A stretch of 64,000 nt of DNA from Streptomyces roseoviridis. Its GTDB lineage: Bacteria > Actinomycetota > Actinomycetes > Streptomycetales > Streptomycetaceae. Below, piece after piece: positions 24,856 through 33,301 of the stretch. Below the pieces are notes generated by a model that was not told where the DNA came from, searched no databases, and saw only the letters and a list, made by a program, of their open reading frames with translations. The DNA is taken from NCBI RefSeq assembly GCF_039535235.1, contig NZ_BAAAWU010000001.1, forward strand, positions 7,257,001 through 7,321,000. The letters run 5' to 3'. The position numbers were made by a program, and so were the translations under genes. How positions within the stretch are numbered: position 1 is the first letter of the stretch; each line of letters begins with the position of its first letter.

Positions 24856-26436
24856 TCAGTACTTCTTGACCCCCACGTGATCCACGATGAACCGCCGCTT
24901 CTCCGGATCGAGCGCGAAGTGGATCCGACCGCAGTCGCTGTGCGCCACCCCGTCACGGACCTTCACATGCGGCAGCGTGTCGCGCTGCTCCCCGTCGAAC
25001 GTCACCCAGCGCATCCGCGCGTTCTTCTTGATCGTCAGATCGCTGGTGGCCACCTTCAGGCCGTGCTGCGTCGAGAACCACTCGTCGAGGCGCGGCATGG
25101 ACGCGGACGTCTGCTCGTACAGATCCGCGGCGGCCTTCGCGAGCAGGATCAACTGCTCCGTCATCTCGTCCGGAAACCGGTACTGATCCGCCTTCCAGCT
25201 GCGCTCGGCCCCCGGCGTGAACACGATCCGCCCCTCCGACGCCTCCTCCAGGGCGCGGTAGGTGGCCGCCGCGTCACCCTTCTCGAGGACGGGGATCGTG
25301 CTCCACGGGTCGGCCGCGGCCTCGCCCTGGGACGCCCGCTCCCGCTCGTACAGCTTGCGCCACCGGACCGCCTCCTCCTGGAACTTCGTGGCCTCGGCGG
25401 CCTTGGCGGCGTTGTCGTCCGCCCGGGCCGACTCCGCCACCGCCAGCTGTTCCCACGTCGCGGCGCTCTCCTCCAGCTCGCGCACCCGCCGTTCGAGGGC
25501 CTTGCGCTCACCCGCCGCGTCACCGAGCCGACGGGCCTCCTCCACCTGCGCGGCAACCCGCCGGGCCGCCGTGCTGCGGGCCGCCCGCCGCGCGGCCTCC
25601 CACCCCTTGTCGGAGCCGCGCGCGAGGACGGACAGCTCCGCCAGGCTGCGCATCCAGTACTCCACCATGCCGTCCGCGGTGACCTCGGGCCGCGCGTAGC
25701 TCGGATGCGACAGCCGCAGATCCGGCCAGACCAGCAGGGCCCCGCCGTCGGGAACCCTGAGCGCCGGCTGCCGGCGCAGCAGCGCCTGACTGGTGGCGTA
25801 GTTGAGCGTGACGACCTGAGCGAGGCCCATGAGCTGCGACGAGGCCCGCCGTGCCACCTGCCACGCCGCGTCGTCACGCGGCTGCATCAGCAGTGCCGGC
25901 AGCCGGGTCGGCGACGCGAGCGAGTCCGACAGGACGCTCACGTGCTCGCTCTGCCGGATGGGCTCGAACCGGCCCGTCACGACCTGCCCCAGCGTCCGCA
26001 GCTCCAGCGTCCTGTCCGCGCAGACCCGCGCGAGCACGTTGGGCCGGAACAGCGGCGGGTCCTGGACGGGCGACAGCCAGCCGCTGGGGATCTCCTGCCC
26101 CATCACGACGCGCAGCAGCACCCGGCACTCGACGCGGGCCACCGTCACCTGCGTGTAGAACCGTGCCCCGTTGTCCACGGGATGCGACAGGTCGACCCGC
26201 AGGGCCCGTGCCCCGACGCCCTCCTCGACCTTCCAGCGGGCCTCGCGCTGCTCCCGGCCCGGCGGCTTCGCCGGCAGCACGGCCTGCCCGGAGCGGGCGA
26301 GGTCGCCCGCGGCGAGCCCGGTCCCCGACGGCCCGTTCAACCACGCGGCGAGATGCCCGTGTAAGCCCGCCACGACATCGGCCTCGGCGCCCTGAGCCGG
26401 TGCCACATCGAAATCGACCACGTACAGAGGTTGCAT
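24856..26436 (-). CDS. Large hypothetical protein with central coiled coil
   Basis: 526 aa, not recognised. N-terminus MQPLYVVDFDVAPAQ and the next ~280 residues look like a soluble alpha/beta domain (VEECRV-type strands, NVLARVCADRTLELRTLGQ, ARRASSQLMGLAQVV). Residues about 285-370 are charged and Ala/Glu/Arg-rich, strongly coiled-coil in pattern (RKALERRVRELEESAATWEQ). The C-terminal ~100 residues contain a short beta-rich ending (GRIHFALD, RFIVDHVGVKKY) reminiscent in layout of small RelE-like or nucleic-acid-acting modules, a weak hint only. No signal peptide. ATG 26436 with GGGAGTGGGC. Transcribed alone, downstream of a small HTH gene. Confidence 0.8.
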   Translation of the reverse strand: MQPLYVVDFDVAPAQGAEADVVAGLHGHLAAWLNGPSGTGLAAGDLARSGQAVLPAKPPGREQREARWKVEEGVGARALRVDLSHPVDNGARFYTQVTVARVECRVLLRVVMGQEIPSGWLSPVQDPPLFRPNVLARVCADRTLELRTLGQVVTGRFEPIRQSEHVSVLSDSLASPTRLPALLMQPRDDAAWQVARRASSQLMGLAQVVTLNYATSQALLRRQPALRVPDGGALLVWPDLRLSHPSYARPEVTADGMVEYWMRSLAELSVLARGSDKGWEAARRAARSTAARRVAAQVEEARRLGDAAGERKALERRVRELEESAATWEQLAVAESARADDNAAKAAEATKFQEEAVRWRKLYERERASQGEAAADPWSTIPVLEKGDAAATYRALEEASEGRIVFTPGAERSWKADQYRFPDEMTEQLILLAKAAADLYEQTSASMPRLDEWFSTQHGLKVATSDLTIKKNARMRWVTFDGEQRDTLPHVKVRDGVAHSDCGRIHFALDPEKRRFIVDHVGVKKY

Positions 26437-26506
26437 GCCCACTCCCGAGCCACCCGCCCACGCCAACCCGATGACGCAACGTTAGTACCCGGTTCGGGCG
26501 GACGGC

Positions 26507-26527
26507 TTCCCCCCTGCAAGGGGGGAG
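26507..26527. terminator. Short C/G hairpin
   Basis: CCCCCC (26509-26514) pairs with GGGGGG (26520-26525), extended by one T-A pair, around TGCAA, between the HTH gene stop and the large hypothetical gene. Could end the upstream transcript; short for a Streptomyces terminator. Confidence 0.45.
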
Positions 26528-26554
26528 AGGGACACGGGGGACGGTCGGGGCCGC

Positions 26555-26968
26555 TCATTCCCTCCGGTCCACAGGGGAACGGAACGTACGGAGACGGGCA
26601 CCGCGCGGCCGCCCCGCGGCCACTCCCGCGAGCGCCGTGGCGACCCCGTTCAGCACCGTGGTCACTCCGGTCAGCACGGTGGCCACTCCGGTCAGCAGCG
26701 CGAACGGCCTCGGCCGGCGGGTCTCGCCGCCTCCCCGCCGCGCGTCCCGGGCCCGGCCCCCACCCGGCCGGTCCGGCGCGACGGACGGAGCGACCGGGGC
26801 GGACGCGTGGTCCACCAGCCCTCGGGCGCGGAGCTCGCCGATCACCCGAGGCAGATCCGGCATCGCGAGTTCGATGCGGATCCTTGTCGGGTCGGCATGG
26901 GGCCTGCGCAGCAGGTAGCGGTAGAGCCGCTCCTGATCGGCGCTCAGTCCCAGTCCGGCCAGGCTCAT
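26555..26968 (-). CDS. Small TrmB/LuxR-N-type winged-HTH protein with heptad repeat tail
   Basis: 137 aa. Residues 1-55 (GLGLSADQERLYRYLLRRPHAD, ELAMPDLPRVIGELRARGLV) look like the TrmB-type winged helix that opens many Streptomyces LuxR-family regulators, but the C-terminal LuxR HTH is missing. Residues 92-119 are four near-exact heptads of the form LTGVATV, LTGVTTV, LNGVATA, LAGVAAG, which would form a hydrophobic helix. Either a compact regulator that oligomerises or docks to the membrane, or a truncated one. ATG 26968. Confidence 0.7.
   Translation of the reverse strand: MSLAGLGLSADQERLYRYLLRRPHADPTRIRIELAMPDLPRVIGELRARGLVDHASAPVAPSVAPDRPGGGRARDARRGGGETRRPRPFALLTGVATVLTGVTTVLNGVATALAGVAAGRPRGARLRTFRSPVDRRE
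26612..26695. repeat. 21-bp tandem repeat encoding heptads
   Basis: Four degenerate 21-bp units inside the small HTH gene encode L-x-G-V-x-x-V/A heptads. Confidence 0.8.
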
Positions 26969-27238
26969 GGGTCGGTCCTCTCTCCCCGGTCGCCTCCCCC
27001 GTACCCGTGAAGCATGCCGAAGCGCGGCCCGGCCGTGTTGGCACTGCATCCACAGCTTGTTGCCGCTGCGTCTCACTCCGGCGGCGCCCCGCCGGGTCCG
27101 TCACCGCGATGTCACCTGGGTGACGGCTGTCGTTCGCCTCGGATCCACTCTCCTCTCGCGGATGCGGGTGATCATCGGTGGGCCGGCCGGCCGCGCGGGA
27201 CGTGCCGGTGCGTTCGCACGTGTCCGAGGGAGATCCAG

Positions 27239-28369
27239 GTGCAGCTTCGACGTTCGGCTCGAAACAGGCGGTGGAGCGCAGCGGCCGCCGTGACGGCGGG
27301 CGTGCTGGTCCTGGCCGCGTGCGGCGGCGGGGACGGTGACGCGGACGGCGGCGCCGGACCCCTCGCGACCGGCCCCGTGCCCGTCGTCGACTGCGCGACC
27401 AAGGGCAAGGTGCGCGGCTCGGGTTCCTCGGCCCAGCAGATCGCGATGAAGCGGTGGATGCAGCAGTACCAGCGGGCCTGCCCGGGCGTCCAGCTCGTGT
27501 ACGACCCGCTGGGTTCGGGCGCCGGCGTCGCCCAGTTCCACCGGGGCGCGACCACCTTCGGCGGGACGGACCAGGCCCTGACGGAGAAGGAGAGGACCGT
27601 CCCGGCGGACGTCTGCCCGGGCGGCAAGGCCATCGACCTGCCGATGGCCGGAGGCGCCGTCGCCCTCGGCTACAACATCCCCGGCGTGACCGGTCTGGTC
27701 CTCGACGCCCCCACCCTCGCCCGCCTCTTCGACGCGCGGATCACCAAGTGGAACGATCCCGCGATCCGGGAACTCAACCCGGACGCACAGCTCCCTGACC
27801 TGGCCGTCGTCCCCGTCCACCGCGCGGACGACTCCGGTACGACCCAGAACCTCAACGCCTACCTCAAGGGCGCGGCGGGAGACCGCTGGCCGTACCCGGC
27901 GGGCAAGAAGTGGCAGGCGCAGGGCGGGCACTCGGCCAACGGGTCGGACGCGGTGGCGACGGCCGTCACGCAGACCGAAGGCGCCATCGGCTACTTCGAG
28001 CTGTCCTTCGCCGAGAAGCGGAAGATCGAGACGGTGCACATCGCGACCGGCGCCGCCGAACCGGTCGCCCCGAGCACGCAGAGCGCCTCGGCCGGCATCG
28101 CCGCCGCGAAGATCGTGGGCGAGGGCAGGGACCTGCGGCTGAAGTTCGACCACAGGACCTCCGCCGAGGGCGCGTACCCCATCGTCTTCGTGACGTACGA
28201 GATCGTGTGCGACACCGGCAACGACCCGGAGAGCCTGCCCGCGCTCAAGTCCTTCCTGACCTACACGGCCGGCCGGCAGGGCCAGGAGGAGCTCCACGCC
28301 CTCCACTACGCGCCGCTGCCCGAGTCCGTCGCGACACAGGTGCGCGAGGTCGTCGCCTCGCTGAGCTGA
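27239..28369 (+). CDS. PstS-like phosphate-binding lipoprotein
   Basis: 376 aa. Signal peptide with lipobox LAAC (about residue 25), then the PstS fold: GSGSSAQQIAMKRWMQQY, YDPLGSGAGVAQF, phosphate-loop-like TFGGTDQALTE, IDLPMAGGAVALGYNIPG and ITKWNDPAIRELNP. GTG 27239 follows GAGGGAG. It should bind phosphate or a similar oxyanion outside the membrane. No pstCAB genes follow, unlike the main pst operon, so this is an orphan paralogue that may serve another permease or a signalling role. Confidence 0.9.
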   Translation: MQLRRSARNRRWSAAAAVTAGVLVLAACGGGDGDADGGAGPLATGPVPVVDCATKGKVRGSGSSAQQIAMKRWMQQYQRACPGVQLVYDPLGSGAGVAQFHRGATTFGGTDQALTEKERTVPADVCPGGKAIDLPMAGGAVALGYNIPGVTGLVLDAPTLARLFDARITKWNDPAIRELNPDAQLPDLAVVPVHRADDSGTTQNLNAYLKGAAGDRWPYPAGKKWQAQGGHSANGSDAVATAVTQTEGAIGYFELSFAEKRKIETVHIATGAAEPVAPSTQSASAGIAAAKIVGEGRDLRLKFDHRTSAEGAYPIVFVTYEIVCDTGNDPESLPALKSFLTYTAGRQGQEELHALHYAPLPESVATQVREVVASLS

Positions 28370-28522
28370 CCGTCGGGGGCAAGGGAGCGCGGGAGCACGG
28401 GTGCACGGGAGCACGGGGACACGGGCGCGCCGGGTCGTCCGCCGGCTGCCGGACCCACCCCACCCCCCCGCCCCGTCCGCTGGGTGCCTCGGCCCGCCCC
28501 GAGCCCCGGCCTGTCCCGCGTC
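28370..28522. other. Intergenic region with CACGGG repeats
   Basis: Imperfect tandem GGGAGCACGGG-like units follow the PstS-like stop (about 28386-28432). No gene seen. Confidence 0.5.
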
Positions 28523-28975
28523 TCAGCCGACGGCCCGCTTCACGAGCTCGGCGATCCGCGTCTCCACCTCGGGCGTCACCTCGGTCAGCGCGAATCCGGC
28601 CGCCCACATCGTGCCCTCGTCCAGCCGGGCCTGGTCGCTGAAACCGAGCGTCGCGTACCGCGCCTTGAACTTCTCCGCGCTCTGGAAGAAGCAGACGACC
28701 TTGCCGTCCAGCGCGTAGGAAGGCATCCCGTACCAGAGCTTCGGGGCGAGAGCCGGGGCGTTCGCCGTGATGACGGCGTGGACGCGTTCGGCCATCACGC
28801 GGTCCGACTCCTGCATCTCGGCGATCTTGGCGAGCACGTCCCGTTCCGCCTGCGCCGCCTTGTCGGCGCGCGAGGCGCGGCGCGCGGCCGTCTTCATCTC
28901 CTTGGCGTGGTCCTTCATCGCGGCGCGCTCCTCGGCCGTGAATCCCTCGTACCCGGTGGTGTCGGTGCCGCTCAT
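28523..28975 (-). CDS. DUF1801 (YdhG-like) protein
   Basis: 150 aa. The C-terminal two thirds carry the DUF1801 pattern: VHAVITANAPALAPKLWYGMPSYALDGKVVCFFQ and KFKARYATLGFSD. The first ~55 residues are a charged helix (ERAAMKDHAKEMKTAARRASRADKAA) often found in the actinobacterial version. Structure class is the YdhG/Fra-like fold; function unproven. ATG 28975. Direct repeats lie just upstream. Confidence 0.88.
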   Translation of the reverse strand: MSGTDTTGYEGFTAEERAAMKDHAKEMKTAARRASRADKAAQAERDVLAKIAEMQESDRVMAERVHAVITANAPALAPKLWYGMPSYALDGKVVCFFQSAEKFKARYATLGFSDQARLDEGTMWAAGFALTEVTPEVETRIAELVKRAVG

Positions 28976-28987
28976 GGTCGTTGCCTC

Positions 28988-29151
28988 TTCTCGTGGATGC
29001 TTCGGTGCGTGCGGATTCTCGTGGATGCTTCGGTCGTGCGGAGTTCCTCGCCGCGGTCGCGGCCTCCCGGAGCCGGACCGGTGACGCGTCCGTGCCCGCC
29101 ACGGGGACGACCACGGGGACGACCACGGGGCCGGCCACGCGGACGACCACG
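28988..29151. repeat. Direct repeats upstream of the DUF1801 gene
   Basis: A 19-nt direct repeat TTCTCGTGGATGCTTCGGT occurs at 28988-29006 and 29016-29034 (28-nt spacing), with CGTGCGGA after each. A 12-bp tandem unit CCACGGGGACGA, degenerating to the right, occupies about 29099-29151. No gene between. Confidence 0.85.
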
Positions 29152-29210
29152 GAGGCGCTGACACGGACGCGGTCATGGAGCCGGCCACGGAGGCTCGGAG
29201 CGCGGCGGTC

Positions 29211-29888
29211 TCAGAGGCGGGTGAGGAGGCGCTCCAGCGGCGGCGGTACGCGCGCGAGGTCGAGGTGCTCGACCAACGCCCGCGCGTACAGCGCCTTGCG
29301 GCCGCTGTGGGTGCCCATGAACCGCCGTAGCTGGTGCTCCACGGGCCGCTCCCGCTGGGCCGGCTGGCTCGTGAAGGTCCGGAACGGGCGCGTCTCGCCC
29401 TGGATCTCGATCACCTGCCGCACGCCCTCGGGCCCGAGCGCGCGGATCAGTTCGTCCTCCAGGTCGGCGACGCAGATGTGGAAACCGAGTCCCTCCAGGC
29501 CGGCGGGAGTGAGCCCGGACGCCAGCCCGACCCGTTCCAGATGGCGTCGGAAGTGCCGCTCCTCCCCGACGTCGCACAGCCCCGCCAGCGGGAGGCCGAG
29601 TCCCGGGGGGCCGCACACGTCGAGGAAGTGCCCGATGTTGGTCGCGCCTGCGAGCGGTACGACGGCGACGCCCTCCGCGCCGAGGTCGCGGCCGTGGCGC
29701 GCGGCCAGGACGTCGAGTGCGACCTGGTCGCTGTCCCCCTCGACGAGCACGACCGTCCGTACACCGGCGGCCCGTTCCCGCGCCTCCGCGGCCGCGTCGG
29801 CCGCCCCCGCGCCGCCGGCCGCCCACCTGGCCACCGCCCGGCGGAATCGCCCCAACTCGTCCACCGTGACCTCGCTTTCCGGCGCCAT
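29211..29888 (-). CDS. TOPRIM (OLD-like) nucleotidyl-hydrolase/transferase domain protein
   Basis: 225 aa. TOPRIM core with the conserved Glu in VRTVVLVEGDSDQVAL and a later acidic pair in LAGLCDVGEERHF and FHICVADLEDELIRALG. This is the TOPRIM seen at the C-terminus of OLD nucleases, but here without the ABC ATPase half. ATG 29888; the ribosome site is weak. Predicted to act on nucleic acids with Mg2+. Monocistronic. Similar stand-alone proteins are frequent in Streptomyces and unstudied. Confidence 0.85.
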   Translation of the reverse strand: MAPESEVTVDELGRFRRAVARWAAGGAGAADAAAEARERAAGVRTVVLVEGDSDQVALDVLAARHGRDLGAEGVAVVPLAGATNIGHFLDVCGPPGLGLPLAGLCDVGEERHFRRHLERVGLASGLTPAGLEGLGFHICVADLEDELIRALGPEGVRQVIEIQGETRPFRTFTSQPAQRERPVEHQLRRFMGTHSGRKALYARALVEHLDLARVPPPLERLLTRL

Positions 29889-29949
29889 CCTGGCACGTCC
29901 CGGATCTTGCTCGCACGTGCGTTTGCGGCGAGGAGACCCGGTGAGCGGT

Positions 29950-30034
29950 CCGGCCCGGCCCTTACGGCGCACCGGCCCGGCCTTACGGTGCACCGGGCCG
30001 GCCTTCCGGCGCACCGGCCCGGCCCTTCCGGTGG
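29950..30034. repeat. 21-22-bp tandem repeat, four copies
   Basis: Four imperfect units of CCGGCCCGGCC-CTTACGG-YGCA between the flavoprotein stop and the TOPRIM gene start. Noncoding; highly structured if transcribed. Confidence 0.85.
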
Positions 30035-30046
30035 GCGGGTCCGGCC

Positions 30047-31018
30047 TCAGCCTCCCGCCGGTCGGTCCCTGGCCGCGTAGTAGGCGCGGAGCGCGGCCTC
30101 AGCACCGGAACCCATGGCAGTCATGATCCGCTGGTAGCGGGCGGAGCGCAGGTCCCCGGCCACCAGCACGCGCGCGTGCTGGCCCTCCGGCGGGCAGTAC
30201 CCGTCCGCCGCGCGGACGAGGTCACCGGTCGGGGCGTTGGGTGCGCTGCCCAGGCTGAGGTACGCGGCGTCCGCCGTGAGCGCGAACCGCTCGCCGCCGT
30301 CCGTCCCCACCGCCTCCGCCGTCACCCCGGCACCCTCCGCCCGGTGGAGGGTCAGACGCGCCACGGGCAGCAGCGTCACGCGCGGGTCGTCGCGGACCTC
30401 CTCGGTCTTGTACGCGTCGCCCTCCGGGTACGCCACGAGGAGACGGGTGGCGGTGGCGGGGTGGCTGCGCAGGAAGGTGCCGATGGGGCGGTCGCCGCCG
30501 AGGACGAGGAGGGTGCGGCCCTCGGCGTCGTGCGCGTCCGCCCGCCAGAGCGGAGGGAGCACGAGGCCCGCGGGCGCGGTGATCCAGGGCACGTCACCGG
30601 GCTGGAGCGGGCCGACGCCGGTGGCGACGACGGCGTACGGAGCGGTCAGGCGGACGCCCGTGTCGAGGGTGACGGCGACGTGGTCGTCGGCGGCGCGCAG
30701 GGCGACGGCACGACGGCCGAGTTCGAGGCGGCACAGGTCCGTCGCCGCCAGCTCCTCGGTGATGGCGGCGGCGAGGCGCGGGCCGTCGGTGTGTCCGCCG
30801 AGCACGTTGTCCAGGGCGCCGATCCGGTAGAGGCTGCGGCACAGGGCGTCGGGCTCGACGAGGACCGAGCGCATGCCGACACCGGCGGCCGTCCGGGCGG
30901 CGGCGCAGCCGGCCGGCCCGCCGCCGATCACGAGCAGATCGGCGTCGTGGCCCGGGTGCGGCGACCCGGGGGACGGCGGGGGAGAGGTCCCCTCGTCGTG
31001 CGGCCCTGTCCCGTTCAC
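30047..31018 (-). CDS. NAD(P)/FAD-dependent oxidoreductase (thioredoxin reductase-like)
   Basis: 323 aa. FAD Rossmann motif DADLLVIGGGPAGCAAARTA near the N-terminus; second dinucleotide site RTLLVLGGDRPIG; C-terminal FAD motif VLVAGDLRSARYQRIMTAMGSGAEAAL. The redox CxxC of thioredoxin reductases is missing, so it belongs with the ferredoxin-NADP reductase-like or Trx-reductase-like proteins of unknown partner. GTG 31018 with an excellent AAAGGAGG. Divergent from the TPR gene. Confidence 0.9.
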   Translation of the reverse strand: MNGTGPHDEGTSPPPSPGSPHPGHDADLLVIGGGPAGCAAARTAAGVGMRSVLVEPDALCRSLYRIGALDNVLGGHTDGPRLAAAITEELAATDLCRLELGRRAVALRAADDHVAVTLDTGVRLTAPYAVVATGVGPLQPGDVPWITAPAGLVLPPLWRADAHDAEGRTLLVLGGDRPIGTFLRSHPATATRLLVAYPEGDAYKTEEVRDDPRVTLLPVARLTLHRAEGAGVTAEAVGTDGGERFALTADAAYLSLGSAPNAPTGDLVRAADGYCPPEGQHARVLVAGDLRSARYQRIMTAMGSGAEAALRAYYAARDRPAGG

Positions 31019-31237
31019 TGCGCCTCCTTTTTCCCGTGCCTCACCGGCGTCCCGCTCACCGACGCCCCGCGACCGTCCGGGCGGGACGCCAGGGCGGATC
31101 ATGGCACTTCCCACGATGGCGCATGTCGATGTGGCGCCACCGGCCCCGCCGGTGCCTTCATGGTGGCGGCCCGGCGCGCGCAGCCGCCCGCACCGACGCC
31201 ACCCGCCCCCTTCCGCAGACCCGCCGAGGTGAACCCG

Positions 31238-32671
31238 ATGGTGACGGACCGGTACGGCAACCCCCTGCACGCGTGCACCGCGGAGACGGCCGGTCACCTG
31301 GACCGGGCCGTGGAGGCGCTGCTGCACTTCCGCCCCGAGGTGGAGCAGGCCGTCTCCGACGCGCTCCGCAGCGGACCGACCGCGCCCGTCGCCCAGTGCT
31401 TCGCCGCCTATCTCGGGATGCTGGGCACCGAGCCCGCCGAGGCCGCGCAGGCCCGGCGCCGCTTCGACCGGTACGCGGCGGGCGTGGACGTCCCGTCGCT
31501 GCCCGCACGCGAGCGCATGCACCTGGCCGCGGCCGCGGCATGGCTGGCCGGTGACCTGCGGCGGGCGGGCGACGTGCTGGAGGAACTGTCCCTGGCGTAC
31601 CCGCGGGACGCGCTCGCCCTGGCCGTCGGACACCAGCTGGACTTCTTCACCGGCGACGCGGTGCGGCTGCGCGACCGCGTCGGCGGAGCCCTCTCCGCCT
31701 GGGACACCGCGGAACCCCACCGGGGCCTGATGCTGGGCATGTACGCGTTCGGCCTGGAGGAGTCGGGACACTACCGCCACGCCGAGGAGGCGGGGCTCGC
31801 CGCGGTCGGGCAGAACCCCCGCGACGTCTGGGCGATCCACGCCGTCGTCCACACCTACGAGATGCAGGGCCGCGTCGCCGAGGGCATCGGCTACCTCGAC
31901 GCCCGCCGCGAGGACTGGGCACGCGACAACTACCTGGACGTCCACAACTGGTGGCACTACGCCCTGTACGCCCTGGAAGCCGGGGACACCGACGCCGCCC
32001 TGCGGATCTACGACGCCTCCCTGCACCACGACGAGTCCTCCGGCGCCGCCATGGAACTGCTCGACGCGGCCGCCCTGCTGTGGCGCATCCGGCTCGCCGG
32101 AGCGGAGCCGACCGCCCGCTGGCAGGCCCTGGCCGACGCGTGGGCCACCCGCGCCGATCCGCCCTTCTACGCGTTCAACGACGTCCACGCCGTCATGTCC
32201 TACGTCGGGGCCGGCCGGTTCGAGGAGGCGGCACGGCTCGTCGAGGACCGCCGGCGGTGGCTGGACCAGCCCGACTCCGCCACCGCCACCAACCACCGGA
32301 TGACCGCGGACATCGGCCTGCCCGTGTGCGAGGCGCTGATCGCCCACGGGCAGGACCGGCACGCCCTGGTCGTGGACCTGCTGTGGCCGCTGCGCCGCCG
32401 GCTGCACGGGTTCGGCGGCAGCCACGCCCAGCGCGACGCCGTACAGCGGACGCTCCTCGACTCCGCGCTCGCCGCCGGACGGCACGAACACGCCCGCGTC
32501 CTCGTCAGCGAGCGGATCGGACTGCGGCCCGACAGCTCGTACAACTGGTCGGCGAGGGCCCGGCTCGCCGACGGCCTGGGCGACACCGCCCTGGCCGCCG
32601 CCGCGCGCGACCGCGCGCGGCACACGGCGGCGGCAGCGGCCGGGGCCCTCCCGCCCGTGGCCCGCTCCTGA
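31238..32671 (+). CDS. Tetratricopeptide repeat protein, TTC38 family
   Basis: 477 aa, all-helical. Matches the TTC38-like family in landmarks such as RDVWAIHAVVHTYEMQGRVAEGIGYL, NYLDVHNWWHYALYALEAGD and FNDVHAVMSYVGAGRFEEA. TPR-like repeats run through the whole length. Cytosolic; role unknown, probably scaffold. ATG 31238 with GAGGTG upstream. Confidence 0.88.
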   Translation: MVTDRYGNPLHACTAETAGHLDRAVEALLHFRPEVEQAVSDALRSGPTAPVAQCFAAYLGMLGTEPAEAAQARRRFDRYAAGVDVPSLPARERMHLAAAAAWLAGDLRRAGDVLEELSLAYPRDALALAVGHQLDFFTGDAVRLRDRVGGALSAWDTAEPHRGLMLGMYAFGLEESGHYRHAEEAGLAAVGQNPRDVWAIHAVVHTYEMQGRVAEGIGYLDARREDWARDNYLDVHNWWHYALYALEAGDTDAALRIYDASLHHDESSGAAMELLDAAALLWRIRLAGAEPTARWQALADAWATRADPPFYAFNDVHAVMSYVGAGRFEEAARLVEDRRRWLDQPDSATATNHRMTADIGLPVCEALIAHGQDRHALVVDLLWPLRRRLHGFGGSHAQRDAVQRTLLDSALAAGRHEHARVLVSERIGLRPDSSYNWSARARLADGLGDTALAAAARDRARHTAAAAAGALPPVARS

Positions 32672-32714
32672 GAATTCCGCGCGCCGCGTGCGGCCCCCGC
32701 GTACAGTCCCCGGC

Positions 32715-33227
32715 ATGACCGAGCTGCACGGAGCCTCCGTCGTCCTGCGCGGCACCGTCCCCGGGGACGTGACCGCCCTGGCCGCGATCCGGGCCACCCC
32801 CGAGGTGCGGGCGCGGTGGCGGGGCGGGGACGACATGGCGGCGGAGGTCGCCTCCGACCTGGAGGATCCCGGCACCCACTGCCTGACCGTCCGTCACGGC
32901 GGCCGGATCGTCGGCATGATCCAGTGGTACGCGGAGGAGGACCCCGACTACCGCCACGCCGGCATCGACCTCTTCCTCGACCCCCAGGTCCACGGCAAGG
33001 GGCTGGGCACCGATGCCGTCCGGACCCTGGCCCGCCACCTCGTCGACGACCTCGGCCACCACCGGCTCGTCATCGACCCCGCCGCCGACAACGCGCCCGC
33101 GATCCGCTGCTACGAGAAGGCCGGGTTCCGGCCGGTGGGAGTGATGCGCCAATACGAGCGCGGCGCCGACGGCACCTGGCACGACGGGCTGCTCATGGAC
33201 CTGCTGGCCGACGAGCTGGTGCGCTGA
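32715..33227 (+). CDS. GNAT family N-acetyltransferase (AAC(6')-like)
   Basis: 170 aa. Acetyl-CoA motif A is DLFLDPQVHGKGLGTDAVRTLARHL, followed by HRLVIDPAADNAPAIRCYEKAGFRPVG. This arrangement (AAC(6')-type) is found both in aminoglycoside acetyltransferases and in housekeeping acetylases; resistance is not implied. TACAGT 9 nt upstream of ATG 32715 indicates a leaderless start. Confidence 0.9.
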   Translation: MTELHGASVVLRGTVPGDVTALAAIRATPEVRARWRGGDDMAAEVASDLEDPGTHCLTVRHGGRIVGMIQWYAEEDPDYRHAGIDLFLDPQVHGKGLGTDAVRTLARHLVDDLGHHRLVIDPAADNAPAIRCYEKAGFRPVGVMRQYERGADGTWHDGLLMDLLADELVR

Positions 33228-33301
33228 CCGCGCCCCCCGCCACGCAGGGGCGTCACCGCGCGTGGCGGAGCCCCACCCGGCCGGTACTAGACTCTGGACC
33301 T

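Noticed and set aside
30047..32875. Single 942-residue minus frame combining a shadow of the TPR gene with the flavoprotein
   Set aside because: Only the last 323 codons, from GTG 31018 with a strong ribosome site, are real.
32715..33227. Aminoglycoside resistance gene
   Set aside because: Only the broad AAC(6')-type GNAT layout is visible; no specific substrate evidence.
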